NCBI GenBank assembly: GCA_030652475.1
Contig: JAUSAO010000101.1
Location: 1 to 47,231, forward strand
Reading direction: 5' to 3'
Length of the DNA: 47,231 nucleotides
Source of the DNA: Gallionella sp.
GTDB lineage: Bacteria; Pseudomonadota; Gammaproteobacteria; Burkholderiales; Gallionellaceae
In this document: piece after piece, positions 38,509 through 47,231 of the stretch
Position numbering within the stretch: position 1 is the stretch's first letter
Layout: the number at the start of each line of letters is the position of its first letter
The notes under the pieces: generated by a model
The model's database searches: none
The model's input: the letters and a program-made list of their open reading frames with translations, nothing else
Told to the model about the DNA's origin: nothing
Translations under genes and position numbers: made by a program

Positions 38509-40836
38509 ATGCGGTTCCGTCTTAAGCCTGTTCTCCTCACTTTATTGTGTACTTTTGCCCACCCCGTCGTGGCTGAGGGTGTGCGGACGCAAAATCAGCC
38601 TGGTGCCACACCGCCTGCAAAAGAAGAACCCGTGTTTATCGAAGCAGATACCCTGACCGGTGACAAAAAAAATCACCTTCAGGCTAGCGGCAAGGTAATT
38701 TTACTTAAAGCCAACCAGACCATACGGGCAGACATCCTGTCCTATGATCAGGAAACAGGCGATGTGGACGGCCTGGGGTCGGTCGTGGTGGAGCAGGAAG
38801 GCAGCACGATGAGCGGGCCGCACCTCAAACTGAATATGGAGTCGCATGCCGGCTTCATGGAGCAGCCGGTTTTCTATCTGAAGGAAAATGACGGGCGCGG
38901 TTCCGGGGATATGTTGCACATTCATGACCAGCAGCACTACACGCTGGATAACGCGACCTATACCACCTGCCCTGCCGATGATCAGGACTGGCTGGTAAAA
39001 ATGGGCAATCTGGAAATAGACCGTGATCAGCAGGTGGGCGTCGCTCGTCATGCCCGTGTGGAATTCATGGATGTACCCATACTGTATTCGCCATGGATGG
39101 ATTTCCCGCTGGGCAGCCAGCGCAAATCCGGTTTCCTGGCGCCGATTGTTGGCGGTACGAGCAAGGGGGGCAGTGAACTGACGCTGCCTTTTTACTGGGA
39201 TATCGAGCCAAATCTCGATATGACTTTTGCTCCCCGGGTCATGTCCAAGCGAGGACTGATGCTCAACAATGAATTTCGCTACCTGCAACCGGCTTATAGC
39301 GGCGAGTTGCATGCAGATGTTTTGCCCGGCGACGCGCTTACCGGAAGCAATCGCGCTCGTTTCGGATTAAAGCATGCTCAGGCCTTGGGCGGAGGGTTTA
39401 ACGGACAGATCAATTTTAACCGTGTCTCGGATAACGCCTACTACCGGGATCTGGCCGACGCGGTGAGCGTCACTTCGCAGATCAACCTGTTGCAGGATGC
39501 ATCCCTGAGCTATGGCGCAGGCTGGTGGAGCAGCAGCGCACGCCTGCAACGCTACCAGACCTTGCAGGATCCGCTCGCACCTATAGCAGTGCCTTATGCG
39601 CGTTTACCTCAGTTCACCCTGAATGCCGCACAGAATTATGCCGGTGCAAATGTTACCCTTGTCGGCGAATATGTGAACTTCAGTCACCCTACTGCGCTGA
39701 ACGGTCAGCGACTGGTGGTCAATCCCGGCATTAGTTACCCCCTGATTCGTGAACCGGCCTATTTCCTTACTCCCAAGCTGTCCCTGCATGCCACCAGTTA
39801 TGCGATGGGCGCCAACAATGCGACGGCACTGCCGGATGCATCGCGCACCTTGCCGATGCTGAGTGTGGATAGCGGTGCTGTCTTCGAGCGCGACCTCAAC
39901 CTGCTGGGGAATAATTATCTGAATACCCTGGAGCCGCGTGCCTATTACGTGTATGTGCCCTATACAAACCAGAATCTGCTGCCGGTCTACGACACCGCTC
40001 AGGCTCCCTTCAGCTTCACACAGATGTTCACGGAAAATCGTTTTTTCGGCAATGACCGGGTCGGCGATGCCAATCAGGTCACACTGGCGGTCATCTCACG
40101 CTTTCTGGGGCAAGAGGATGGCAGCGAACATTTAAAACTCACACTGGGCCAGCGTTTCAGCCTGAGCACACCGCAAGTTAACCTGGTCGCGCCCACAACC
40201 ACCAGAAACCAATCGGATATCTTGCTGGCCGCATCAGGTCGTATTGGCGAGGCGTGGTCGTTCGACAGCGAACTGCAATACACACCGGGCCTGTCCAGGA
40301 TGCAACATTACAACATCATGGCACGTTATCGCCCCGAGTCGGGCAAGGTGCTCAGCATGGGCTATCGTTTCATAGGCGATTCGCTGGGCGCGTTGATTCC
40401 CGGCATGGTCACCGCGACCGGAACGACTACGATCAACGGGGTTATTTATCCTACGACCGGCGGGATACCTTACACTACGATAGGCGGAAGCAATTATTCT
40501 GTTGCCTCCCCCGGCTTGCGCCAGATAAATATTTCCGGACAATGGCCGCTATCCAGTCGTTGGCATGCGGTGGGACAATGGAACTATTCTTTCCAGGATA
40601 ACCGCCTTTTGAGCGGAATCGCCGGGCTGGAATACAATCAAAGCTGCTGGATGCTGAGAATGGTCGCGCATAGCTTTACGGTCGGCACGAACCAGACCAG
40701 CACGGGGATATTTGTACAACTCGAATTGAATGATCTGGTAAAAGTGGGTTCTGATCCTCTGATGCTGCTCAAACAAAGCGTGCCCGGTTATACCAAGTTG
40801 AATGATAAACCCGCAAACAGCCCGGTTTTGCGTTAA
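38509..40836 (+). CDS. lptD: LPS-assembly protein LptD
   Basis: 775-residue outer-membrane protein that inserts lipopolysaccharide into the outer leaflet with LptE. Signal peptide 1-22 (LKPVLLTLLCTFAHPVVA). N-terminal jellyroll (OstA-like, about 40-170; VFIEADTLTGDKKN) and then a C-terminal beta-barrel. In the mature part I find only two cysteines, C154 (YTTCPADD) and C713 (NQSCWMLR), against four in E. coli; so one inter-domain disulfide. A Gly/Thr/Ile-rich loop (VTATGTTTINGVIYPTTGG) near residue 635 is an extra-long loop. It heads the conserved lptD-surA-pdxA-rsmA run. Confidence 0.95.
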   Translation: MRFRLKPVLLTLLCTFAHPVVAEGVRTQNQPGATPPAKEEPVFIEADTLTGDKKNHLQASGKVILLKANQTIRADILSYDQETGDVDGLGSVVVEQEGSTMSGPHLKLNMESHAGFMEQPVFYLKENDGRGSGDMLHIHDQQHYTLDNATYTTCPADDQDWLVKMGNLEIDRDQQVGVARHARVEFMDVPILYSPWMDFPLGSQRKSGFLAPIVGGTSKGGSELTLPFYWDIEPNLDMTFAPRVMSKRGLMLNNEFRYLQPAYSGELHADVLPGDALTGSNRARFGLKHAQALGGGFNGQINFNRVSDNAYYRDLADAVSVTSQINLLQDASLSYGAGWWSSSARLQRYQTLQDPLAPIAVPYARLPQFTLNAAQNYAGANVTLVGEYVNFSHPTALNGQRLVVNPGISYPLIREPAYFLTPKLSLHATSYAMGANNATALPDASRTLPMLSVDSGAVFERDLNLLGNNYLNTLEPRAYYVYVPYTNQNLLPVYDTAQAPFSFTQMFTENRFFGNDRVGDANQVTLAVISRFLGQEDGSEHLKLTLGQRFSLSTPQVNLVAPTTTRNQSDILLAASGRIGEAWSFDSELQYTPGLSRMQHYNIMARYRPESGKVLSMGYRFIGDSLGALIPGMVTATGTTTINGVIYPTTGGIPYTTIGGSNYSVASPGLRQINISGQWPLSSRWHAVGQWNYSFQDNRLLSGIAGLEYNQSCWMLRMVAHSFTVGTNQTSTGIFVQLELNDLVKVGSDPLMLLKQSVPGYTKLNDKPANSPVLR

Positions 40837-40855
40837 TTAATCCTAAGAGATGACT

Positions 40856-42184
40856 ATGTCAAAAATCAAACTATCTGTTTTTCTCAGTGCTGCCTTACTT
40901 GCTGCGTCACCTGTCCTGGCTGTCGAGCAACAGGCTATAGACCCGCAGCAGCAAGTGGCGATGATAGATTCCGTCGCAGCGGTGGTGAATGACGATGTGA
41001 TAACCCGTCATGAGCTGGACGAGAGGTTGCGCACGGTAATCAGCCAGCTGCGCAAACAGGGAACACCGTTGCCGGAGGAGAGCGTGCTGGAGAAGCAAGT
41101 CCTCGAACGCATGATTACCGAAATGTTGCAGGTGCAATATGCGAAAGAGAGCGGCGTACGCGTGGATGATGTGCAGCTGGATCTGGCCATAACGCGTATC
41201 GCCCAGCAGAATAATTTCCCCACACTGGCCGAATTCCTGAACAAACTCGAGACTGACGGCATCAATATCAAAAAATTCCGCGAGGAAATACGCAGCGAAA
41301 TAGTGGCTACGCGTTTGCGGGAGCGCGAAGTCGAGAGCAAGCTGATCATCAGCGATATCGAGGTGGATAACTACCTTGCCAACAAAGCCAAAATGGGCAC
41401 GGCAAATGAGGAATATCATCTCGCCCATATTCTGGTGGTTGTACCCGAACAGGCCAGTGCCGATAAAATTCGTGCGGCACGTGACCGCGCCAAGCAAGCA
41501 CTGACGCAACTTGCAGATGGTGCAAATTTTGCGCAGGTAGCGGCAGGATTCTCCGATGCGAAGGACGCGCTACAGGGTGGTGATCTGGGCTGGCGTCCCG
41601 GAGATCGCATTCCGCCGATGTTCCTGAATGAATTCCAAACACTGAAGCCCGGCCAGAACACCGCAGTGTTGCGCAGTCCCAGCGGTTTTCACATCCTCAA
41701 GCTGATTGAAAAGCGCAGTGGCAGCGCACCGGTGGTCATTACGGAAACCCACGCGCGCCACATTCTGATCAAAACCAGTGAAATCGTTGCGCCAGCCGAA
41801 GCCAAAAAACGCATCATGGAAATCAGGCAGCGCATTGATGGCGGTGCCGGTTTTGCAGAACAGGCCAAACGCTATTCTCAGGATGGCAGCGCACAACAGG
41901 GCGGCGATCTGGACTGGCTGTCGCCGGGGCAGACTGTACCCGGCTTTGAAGAGGCGATAAACAAATTGCAAACCGGGGAAATCGGCATGGTGCAAACCCA
42001 GTTTGGCTGGCATTTGATCCAGGTGCTGGAACGGCGCAATACCGATGTCAGCGTGCAGCAGCAACGTCAGCAGGCGCGTATTTCCATAGGCACATTCAAA
42101 TCCGAAGAACTCTATCAGGACTGGTTGCGCCAACTGCGTGACCGCGCGTTTGTGGAATACCGTCTCGGCAATGAGCTGAAATAG
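40856..42184 (+). CDS. surA: Periplasmic chaperone / peptidyl-prolyl isomerase SurA
   Basis: 442 residues. Signal peptide (SKIKLSVFLSAALLAASPVLA), N-terminal SurA chaperone domain (IDSVAAVVNDDVITRHELDE), two parvulin domains (EEYHLAHILVVVP to GGDLGWRPGDRIPPMF, and ETHARHILIKTS to GGDLDWLSPGQTVPGF) and a C-terminal helix. SurA carries outer-membrane proteins such as LptD across the periplasm, which fits its place after lptD. ATG 40856 has AAGAG at a good distance; ATG 40850 is too close to it. The stop codon is followed directly by the pdxA GTG. Confidence 0.95.
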   Translation: MSKIKLSVFLSAALLAASPVLAVEQQAIDPQQQVAMIDSVAAVVNDDVITRHELDERLRTVISQLRKQGTPLPEESVLEKQVLERMITEMLQVQYAKESGVRVDDVQLDLAITRIAQQNNFPTLAEFLNKLETDGINIKKFREEIRSEIVATRLREREVESKLIISDIEVDNYLANKAKMGTANEEYHLAHILVVVPEQASADKIRAARDRAKQALTQLADGANFAQVAAGFSDAKDALQGGDLGWRPGDRIPPMFLNEFQTLKPGQNTAVLRSPSGFHILKLIEKRSGSAPVVITETHARHILIKTSEIVAPAEAKKRIMEIRQRIDGGAGFAEQAKRYSQDGSAQQGGDLDWLSPGQTVPGFEEAINKLQTGEIGMVQTQFGWHLIQVLERRNTDVSVQQQRQQARISIGTFKSEELYQDWLRQLRDRAFVEYRLGNELK

Positions 42185-43261
42185 GTGTACGCCCAAGTCG
42201 CGCCGCTGGCAATCACAGCGGGAGAGCCGGCGGGTATAGGCCCTGAATTGTGCGTCCAGCTTGCCGCGAGCGGGATAGTCGTGATTGCCGATAAACATCT
42301 GTTGCAACAGCGCGCGCAACAGCTCGGCATCAATCTGGAAATTCGTGAGTGGAACAGTAGTAAGCGGGAAGTGGGAAGTGGGGAGTGGGAAGTGGGGAGT
42401 GGGGAGTGTGACAAAGCCTCCACGGCTGACGTCCGCATTCCCGCTGACCACTTACCACTTGCCACTCACAATTATTTATCCGTCATTCATGTTCCGCTTG
42501 CCGTTCCTTCCGTCGCAGGCGAATTGAATGCGGACAACAGTGCGTACGTGCTGGCGACGCTGCGCCGTGCCGTGCAAGGCTGTCAGTCGGGTGAATTTTC
42601 CGGCATGGTGACTGCGCCTGTGCACAAAGGCATCATCAACGATGCCGGGATTCCGTTTACCGGACACACCGAATTTTTAGCCGAACTGACCCGGACGCCG
42701 CAGGTAGTAATGATGCTGGTCGGCGGCGGAATGCGCGTGGCACTGGCCACAACGCATCTGCCCTTGCGGGAGGTGGCGGATGCGATCACCGGGCCGCTGC
42801 TGGAAGACGTGTTGCACATAGTTCATCGCGATTTGCAGCAGCGCTTCGGCATCGCGCAGCCGCGCATACGGGTGGCAGGCCTGAATCCGCACGCGGGCGA
42901 AGGCGGGCATATGGGGCGCGAGGAGATCGAGGTGATGATACCGGTGCTCGACAAATTGCGTGCAGAAGGGATGGACGTCAGTGCGCCGCTGCCAGCCGAC
43001 ACCTTATTTACCCCGGCCAAGCTGGCGCAATGCGACTGCGTGCTCTCCATGTATCACGATCAGGGGTTGCCGGTGCTGAAACACGCGAGCTTCGGCCATG
43101 GGGTGAACGTCACGCTGGGCCTGCCCATCATCCGTACCTCGGTGGATCACGGCACAGCGCTGGAACTGGCCGGAACGGGCAAGGCCGACAGTGGCAGCCT
43201 GCTGGAAGCTATCAAACTCGCAGCACAGATGGCCCAATACGAAAGCGTTCTTCATGCATAA
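42185..43261 (+). CDS. pdxA: 4-Hydroxythreonine-4-phosphate dehydrogenase with repeat-derived insert
   Basis: 358 residues; NAD-dependent step of pyridoxal-5'-phosphate synthesis. Conserved: [14 protein letters not shown] at the start, metal ligands in [23 protein letters not shown] and [12 protein letters not shown]. The start is GTG, immediately after the surA stop codon. Between [10 protein letters not shown] and [10 protein letters not shown], where E. coli PdxA has a shorter link, residues about 58-98 (for example [17 protein letters not shown]) come from seven-base repeats. The insert lies before the active-site motifs and leaves the frame intact, so the enzyme is probably functional. 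Confidence 0.94.
   Translation: MYAQVAPLAITAGEPAGIGPELCVQLAASGIVVIADKHLLQQRAQQLGINLEIREWNSSKREVGSGEWEVGSGECDKASTADVRIPADHLPLATHNYLSVIHVPLAVPSVAGELNADNSAYVLATLRRAVQGCQSGEFSGMVTAPVHKGIINDAGIPFTGHTEFLAELTRTPQVVMMLVGGGMRVALATTHLPLREVADAITGPLLEDVLHIVHRDLQQRFGIAQPRIRVAGLNPHAGEGGHMGREEIEVMIPVLDKLRAEGMDVSAPLPADTLFTPAKLAQCDCVLSMYHDQGLPVLKHASFGHGVNVTLGLPIIRTSVDHGTALELAGTGKADSGSLLEAIKLAAQMAQYESVLHA
42366..42468. repeat. Opposed heptanucleotide arrays inside pdxA
   Basis: Six perfect GGGRAGT units in tandem (42366-42407), then a 40-nt spacer, then three CCACTYR/CCACTCA units (42448-42468). The second array is of the complementary type (AGTGG versus CCACT), so the two could pair as a long imperfect hairpin. 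Confidence 0.8.
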
Positions 43262-44030
43262 AGCCAAAAAGAAATTCGGCCAGAATTTTCTGGTGGATGA
43301 AAACATCATTGCCGACATCATCGGCGCAATCCGTCCGGAAGCGGACGATAATCTGGTGGAAATCGGCCCGGGGCTGGGCGCGCTGACGCGACCGCTGCTC
43401 AAACGCCTAAAGCGATTACATGTGGTGGAAATCGACCGCGACATCATTGCGCGTCTGGAAAGCGATTATCCTCAGCCCAATACCAGACTGGTGATTCATG
43501 CCGGAGACGCACTAAAATTTGATCTCGCCACGCTGGATGCACCGCTGCGCATCGTCGGCAATCTGCCCTACAACATTTCCTCGCCGCTGTTGTTTCACTT
43601 CTCCGACTATGCCACGCGCATCACCGACATGCACTTCATGCTGCAAAACGAAGTCGTCGAACGCATGGTAGCCGCCCCCTCCACACCCGCTTACGGACGG
43701 CTGTCCGTGATGCTGCAATACCGTTTTTTCATGGAAAAACTACTCGATGTGCCGCCGGAATCGTTCCGTCCCGCACCCAAGGTTAATTCCGCCATCGTGC
43801 GCATGATTCCGCTGCCCGCTGGCGAAATTCAAGTGAAAAATACAGTGCTGTTCGCTCAGATAGTCGCTGCCGCATTCGGCCAGCGCCGCAAGACATTGCG
43901 CAACACGCTACGCAGTTTTTTGAATGAATCCGGATTTGAACAGCTGGGAATCAATCCCCAATTGCGCGCGGAGAACCTGTCGGTGACGGAGTTTGCCAGG
44001 ATAGCCGAGTTTCTGGATGCGCAGGCATAA
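43254..44030 (+). CDS. rsmA: 16S rRNA (adenine1518/1519-N6)-dimethyltransferase
   Basis: Also called KsgA: dimethylates two adjacent adenines near the 3' end of 16S rRNA in late 30S assembly. 258 residues: N-terminal [17 protein letters not shown] motif [17 protein letters not shown], catalytic [11 protein letters not shown] and [14 protein letters not shown]. It starts inside the last codons of pdxA (ATGCATAA). The longer open frame from 43191 is not family-like. A weak hairpin (TCAGGC/GCCTGA, 44041-44057) in the 51-bp gap to ampG lacks a T-run. Confidence 0.96.
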   Translation: MHKAKKKFGQNFLVDENIIADIIGAIRPEADDNLVEIGPGLGALTRPLLKRLKRLHVVEIDRDIIARLESDYPQPNTRLVIHAGDALKFDLATLDAPLRIVGNLPYNISSPLLFHFSDYATRITDMHFMLQNEVVERMVAAPSTPAYGRLSVMLQYRFFMEKLLDVPPESFRPAPKVNSAIVRMIPLPAGEIQVKNTVLFAQIVAAAFGQRRKTLRNTLRSFLNESGFEQLGINPQLRAENLSVTEFARIAEFLDAQA

Positions 44031-44081
44031 CGCGCCAGGGTCAGGCTACCGGCCTGATATCAATAAGGTATAAAACTGTCT

Positions 44082-45338
44082 TCAGCCCGTCGCGTGCGGC
44101 GCTTCATTCCACGGCGCCACTTTCAGCAGTAACAGCATCCCCGGTACGGCCAGCGCCGCGCACAACAGGAAAAATCCGCCCCAGCCCATAGACTCGACCA
44201 GCCAGCCGGTGGCGGCGTTGGCAAAGGTGCGCGGTATCGCCATCAAACTGGTGAACAGCGCGAACTGCGTGGCGGTATAGGCCGGATGCGTGGTGCGCGC
44301 GATAAAGGCGACGAAGGCCACCGTACCCAAGCCGACACCCAGCGCCTCCAGACCAATCACCACGGCCAGCTGGGTACGCTCCAGCGCCCCGATCTCGCTG
44401 TGATAGCCGATGGACGCCAGCCAGGCGAAACCGAAAATGGACAACAACTGCACCACACCGAACAACCACAGCGCGCGGTTAATACCGATTTTTACCATCC
44501 ACAACCCGCCCAGCATGCCGCCAATTACCGCAGGCCACAGCCCGGCATTCTTGGCGATCAGGCCGATGTCCGTCTTGGAAAAACCCATGTCCAGATAAAA
44601 CGGTGTCGCCAGCGCGGTACACATGCTGTCGCCCAACTTGTAGAACAGTAAAAAGGCCAGAATCAACAGCGCGCTGCGCCAGCCCTGGCGGTTGATGAAT
44701 TCGCGGAACGGTTCGACTACCGCATCGCGCAAAGTCTTGGGTGCGGCGGCGATCTGCGGCTCGCGTATCATCAGCGTCATCGCGATGCCGGGCAACATGA
44801 ACAGCGCAGTGATGATAAACACCAGATCCCAGGGCAGAAAATCCGCCAATATCAGCGACAGCGAGCCGGGTATCAGCCCGGCGATGCGGTAGGCGTTGAC
44901 GTGCACCGCGTTGCCCAGACCCAGCTCGGCATCGCTTAGCAACTCGCGCCGGTAGGCGTCCAGCACGATGTCCTGCGTGGCGCCCAACACCGCCAGCAAC
45001 GTCGCCATCCACGCGATGGCGGCAAGATCGCTGGTCGGCGAAAAACCGCCCATCATCGCGATCACCGCCAACAACCCGACCTGGGTCAGCGCCATCCAGC
45101 CGCGCCGCCGCCCCAGCATCGGCAAGGCGTAGCGGTCGAGGAACGGCGACCAGATAAATTTCCAGGTGTAGGGGAACTGGATCAGCGCGAACAGGCCGAT
45201 GGTCTTGAGATCGACATGCTCGCTGCGCAGCCAGGCGGGAACCAGATTGAACAGCAGATACAGCGGCAGACCGGAAGCAAAACCGGTAAACACGCAAATC
45301 AGCATGCGGCGGGTAAACAGCTGCGCGAAAACGCTCAT
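44082..45338 (-). CDS. ampG: AmpG-type muropeptide permease (MFS)
   Basis: 418 residues with about 12 membrane helices. Start [28 protein letters not shown], with FPYTWKFIWSPFLDRYALPMLGRRRGW and ATQDIVLDAYRRELL as AmpG hallmarks. It imports GlcNAc-anhydroMurNAc peptides from the periplasm for recycling, feeding AmgK and MurU encoded 6 kb away. It overlaps metW by four bases and is the last gene of metX-metW-ampG. Confidence 0.93.
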   Translation of the reverse strand: MSVFAQLFTRRMLICVFTGFASGLPLYLLFNLVPAWLRSEHVDLKTIGLFALIQFPYTWKFIWSPFLDRYALPMLGRRRGWMALTQVGLLAVIAMMGGFSPTSDLAAIAWMATLLAVLGATQDIVLDAYRRELLSDAELGLGNAVHVNAYRIAGLIPGSLSLILADFLPWDLVFIITALFMLPGIAMTLMIREPQIAAAPKTLRDAVVEPFREFINRQGWRSALLILAFLLFYKLGDSMCTALATPFYLDMGFSKTDIGLIAKNAGLWPAVIGGMLGGLWMVKIGINRALWLFGVVQLLSIFGFAWLASIGYHSEIGALERTQLAVVIGLEALGVGLGTVAFVAFIARTTHPAYTATQFALFTSLMAIPRTFANAATGWLVESMGWGGFFLLCAALAVPGMLLLLKVAPWNEAPHATG

Positions 45339-45940
45339 ATCCCGCGCTGGAAGCGATACACCGCCGTACTGCCGAGCAGGTTAGGCAGCAGGCCCACTTC
45401 TCGCCCGCCGGTCATCACGCTGCGCGCGGTGACGCTGACGCAGTACTTGCGGCAAAAACTTTCGAAGTCGTTCAGCGTACACAGATGCACGTTCGGTGTG
45501 TCATACCACTGGTAGGGCAGTTCGCTCGACACCGGCATGTTGCCTAGCACAACATTGAGACGGCTTTTCCAGTAGCCGAAATTGGGAAAACTAACGATGC
45601 CTTCCCGCCCGACGCGCAGCATCTCCTGTATCAGCGGCTCGGTATGACGCGTGGCTTGCAGGGTTTGCGACAGAATGACGAAATCGAATGCGTTGTCCTC
45701 GAAATCAGAAAGGCCAGCTTCCAGGTCATTCTGAATCACGTTCACGCCGTTGGCGATGCACGAGACAATATCCAGATCGCTGATTTCCACACCGTAGCCG
45801 CGGACCGCGCGCGTTTCCTTGAGATAACGCAGCAAACTGCCATCCCCGCAACCCAGATCCAGCACCGATGCCCCCTTGGGTATCCAGGCGGCAATAGCCG
45901 CAAAATCCGGACGCTCGGCGGTGAGTAATGCATTGCTCAT
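45335..45940 (-). CDS. metW: Methionine biosynthesis protein MetW
   Basis: 201-residue class I methyltransferase-like protein. SAM motif [15 protein letters not shown], followed by [23 protein letters not shown], the MetW signature. MetW partners MetX and is thought to be needed for its activity or regulation; the precise role is not settled. It overlaps metX and ampG by four bases each. Confidence 0.95.
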   Translation of the reverse strand: MSNALLTAERPDFAAIAAWIPKGASVLDLGCGDGSLLRYLKETRAVRGYGVEISDLDIVSCIANGVNVIQNDLEAGLSDFEDNAFDFVILSQTLQATRHTEPLIQEMLRVGREGIVSFPNFGYWKSRLNVVLGNMPVSSELPYQWYDTPNVHLCTLNDFESFCRKYCVSVTARSVMTGGREVGLLPNLLGSTAVYRFQRGI

Positions 45941-47070
45941 GCCGACACCTCCTGGCTTACCTTGGCAAGGTAGGCGCGCATCACATCGAAGTAATGCGGG
46001 TGTTCCATCAGGAACGAGTCATGACCGTGCGTGGAAGTGATTTCCGCGTAACTGACGTTGCGCCGGTTATGCAGCAAAGGCCGCACAATCTCACGCGAAC
46101 GCTGTGGCGAGAAACGCCAGTCGGTGGTGAACGAAATGACCAAAAAATCTGCCCTGGCGCGTGCAAAGCCACGGTTCAGGTCGCCACCGAAATCATGCGA
46201 CGGATCAAAATAGTCCAGCGCCTTGGTCATCAGCAAATAAGTATTGGCATCAAAATAGGCTGCAAATTTGTCGCCCTGATAGCGCAGATAGGATTCGATC
46301 TGGAATTCCACATCGTAGCCGTAGTTAAATTTTTCGCTGCGCAAGGCGCGCCCGAATTTGTCTGCCATCGCATCATCCGACAAATAGGTTATGTGCCCGA
46401 GCATGCGCGCCAGACGCAAGCCGCGCGTCGGTACCACACCGTGCTGGTAATAGTCGCCCCCGTGGAAGTCAGGGTCGGTCAGAATGGCGTTACGCGCAAC
46501 GTCATTGAAGGCGATGTTCTGCGCGGTGAGACGCGGTGCGCAGGCGATGGCCAGCACATGACGCACACGCTCGGGATAAGCCAGCGACCATTGCAACGCC
46601 TGCATCCCGCCCAGACTGCCACCGATTACCGCCGCGAATTGTTGAATGCCGAAGCGGTCGGCGAGTCTTGCCTGCGACTCGACCCAGTCTTCCACGGTAA
46701 CCATGGGGAAACCCGCGCCATAGGGCGAGCCGGTTTCCGGATTGATGGAAGACGGCCCCGTTGACCCGTGGCAACCGCCTAAATTGTTCAGACCGATCAC
46801 AAAGAAATTATCCGTGTTGATCGGCTTGCCGGGGCCGACCATATTGTCCCACCAGCCGATATTTTTGGGTTCATCGGCGTAATAGCCCGCCACATGGTGA
46901 TAACCGGAAAGCGCGTGACAGATCAGGATGGCGTTGGACTTTTCGGCATTCAGCGTGCCATAAGTCTCATACATCAACTCGTAACGCGGCAAAACCGCAC
47001 CGCTGCGAAAGGTCAGCGGTGTGTCAAACAATGCGCATTGCGCAGTAACGATGCCTACAGAATTAGCCAA
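45937..47070 (-). CDS. metX: Homoserine O-acyltransferase MetX
   Basis: 377-residue alpha/beta hydrolase that activates homoserine for methionine synthesis. Nucleophile S152 in [14 protein letters not shown], aspartate in [11 protein letters not shown] and histidine in [13 protein letters not shown]. The start is TTG at 47070, five bases after GGAG in GTGGAGCTGCT; no ATG is suitably placed. Proteobacterial MetX with MetW can be either acetyl- or succinyltransferase (MetXS); motifs visible here do not let me decide. No SAM riboswitch is recognisable upstream. Confidence 0.95.
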   Translation of the reverse strand: MANSVGIVTAQCALFDTPLTFRSGAVLPRYELMYETYGTLNAEKSNAILICHALSGYHHVAGYYADEPKNIGWWDNMVGPGKPINTDNFFVIGLNNLGGCHGSTGPSSINPETGSPYGAGFPMVTVEDWVESQARLADRFGIQQFAAVIGGSLGGMQALQWSLAYPERVRHVLAIACAPRLTAQNIAFNDVARNAILTDPDFHGGDYYQHGVVPTRGLRLARMLGHITYLSDDAMADKFGRALRSEKFNYGYDVEFQIESYLRYQGDKFAAYFDANTYLLMTKALDYFDPSHDFGGDLNRGFARARADFLVISFTTDWRFSPQRSREIVRPLLHNRRNVSYAEITSTHGHDSFLMEHPHYFDVMRAYLAKVSQEVSA

Positions 47071-47167
47071 AGCAGCTCCACAATAAAAAAGGCTATGTCA
47101 CTGTTAATTGTTGAACTCCACTCATACCCAGCGCGGCAAACAAAACGGCGCGAGGAGACAGGGAGCC

Positions 47168-47231
47168 ATGAGCTGGATCGATCATTCTTCGCCAGCCAAG
47201 ATAGTTGGCAAGGTAATGCGTAGCGATACCG
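47168..47231 (+). CDS. 5' end of an unidentified gene, cut by the window edge
   Basis: ATG at 47168 is preceded by GGAG in AGGAGACAGGGAGCC and reads MSWIDHSSPAKIVGKVMRSD up to the window end. It is divergent from metX with a 97-bp gap. Only 21 codons are visible and I do not recognise the protein. Confidence 0.4.
   Translation, partial: MSWIDHSSPAKIVGKVMRSDT

Noticed and set aside
42366..42468. CRISPR-like array in pdxA
   Set aside because: Units are seven bases, directly tandem without spacers, and part of a coding sequence.
44031..44081. Bidirectional terminator between rsmA and ampG
   Set aside because: The TCAGGC/GCCTGA hairpin is short and has no T-run on either strand.
47071..47167. 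SAM riboswitch upstream of metX
   Set aside because: The 97-bp region has no recognisable SAM aptamer layout, and only GGAG before the TTG start is clear.

Overview
The window looks like a chromosomal stretch of a betaproteobacterium, probably of the order Nitrosomonadales. This is inferred from family-level protein likeness and from gene sets: thiD-thiE-hemL, trkA-trkH, yqgE-ruvX-pyrB-pyrC', pepP-ubiH, amgK-murU, lptD-surA-pdxA-rsmA and metX-metW-ampG. No marker in the sequence fixes the genus. Most of the DNA is dense, conserved housekeeping sequence with overlapping start and stop codons.

Layout. 1-9.4 kb: haem and thiamine genes (hemB, hemL, thiE, thiD), engB, argA, rsmE, a small tautomerase, a redoxin and an IMPase-like phosphatase. 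9.5-13.4 kb: potassium uptake (trkA, trkH), coupled to a CheA-like kinase that ends before any CheW domain. 13.4-17.5 kb: yqgE, ruvX, pyrB, a catalytically dead dihydroorotase (pyrC') and an unknown protein. 17.5-20.5 kb: HPP membrane protein and oligopeptidase A (prlC). 20.5-32.2 kb: a composite type I restriction-modification island. 32.3-34.1 kb: xth and an AT-richer HNH nuclease gene. 34.2-38.4 kb: ubiH-like, pepP, murU, amgK. 38.5-44.0 kb: lptD, surA, pdxA, rsmA. 44.1-47.1 kb: ampG, metW, metX.

The island is the most unusual part. It starts in a 4-nt overlap with the prlC stop codon and reads hsdM, rhuM, hsdS, an OLD-type ATPase-Toprim nuclease, a Phd/PIN toxin-antitoxin pair, a DUF1016 PDDEXK nuclease and hsdR, nearly all stop-to-start coupled. 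The last 25 codons of hsdS occur three times: at the end of the intact hsdS, behind the OLD gene, and between the toxin and the DUF1016 gene. The extra copies look like scars of other hsdS alleles, so the cargo genes appear to lie in slots left by repeated allele exchange. Three gene junctions also share the sequence ATGAGCCTG.

A second theme is small repeats lying inside coding sequence. Two copies of a 75-nt palindromic repeat lie in frame in hsdR. A CCTTCGACAAGCTCAGG unit lies in the linker of hsdS. Seven-base tandem arrays lie inside pdxA and murU and in the 5' part of ruvX. Related palindromes and a pair of mosaic inverted-repeat elements lie between genes.

Peptidoglycan recycling is represented by ampG, amgK and murU. 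amgK and the outer-membrane gene lptD diverge from a 61-bp region that holds a perfect 10-bp dyad. No tRNA, rRNA, CRISPR array, complete insertion sequence or riboswitch was recognised.
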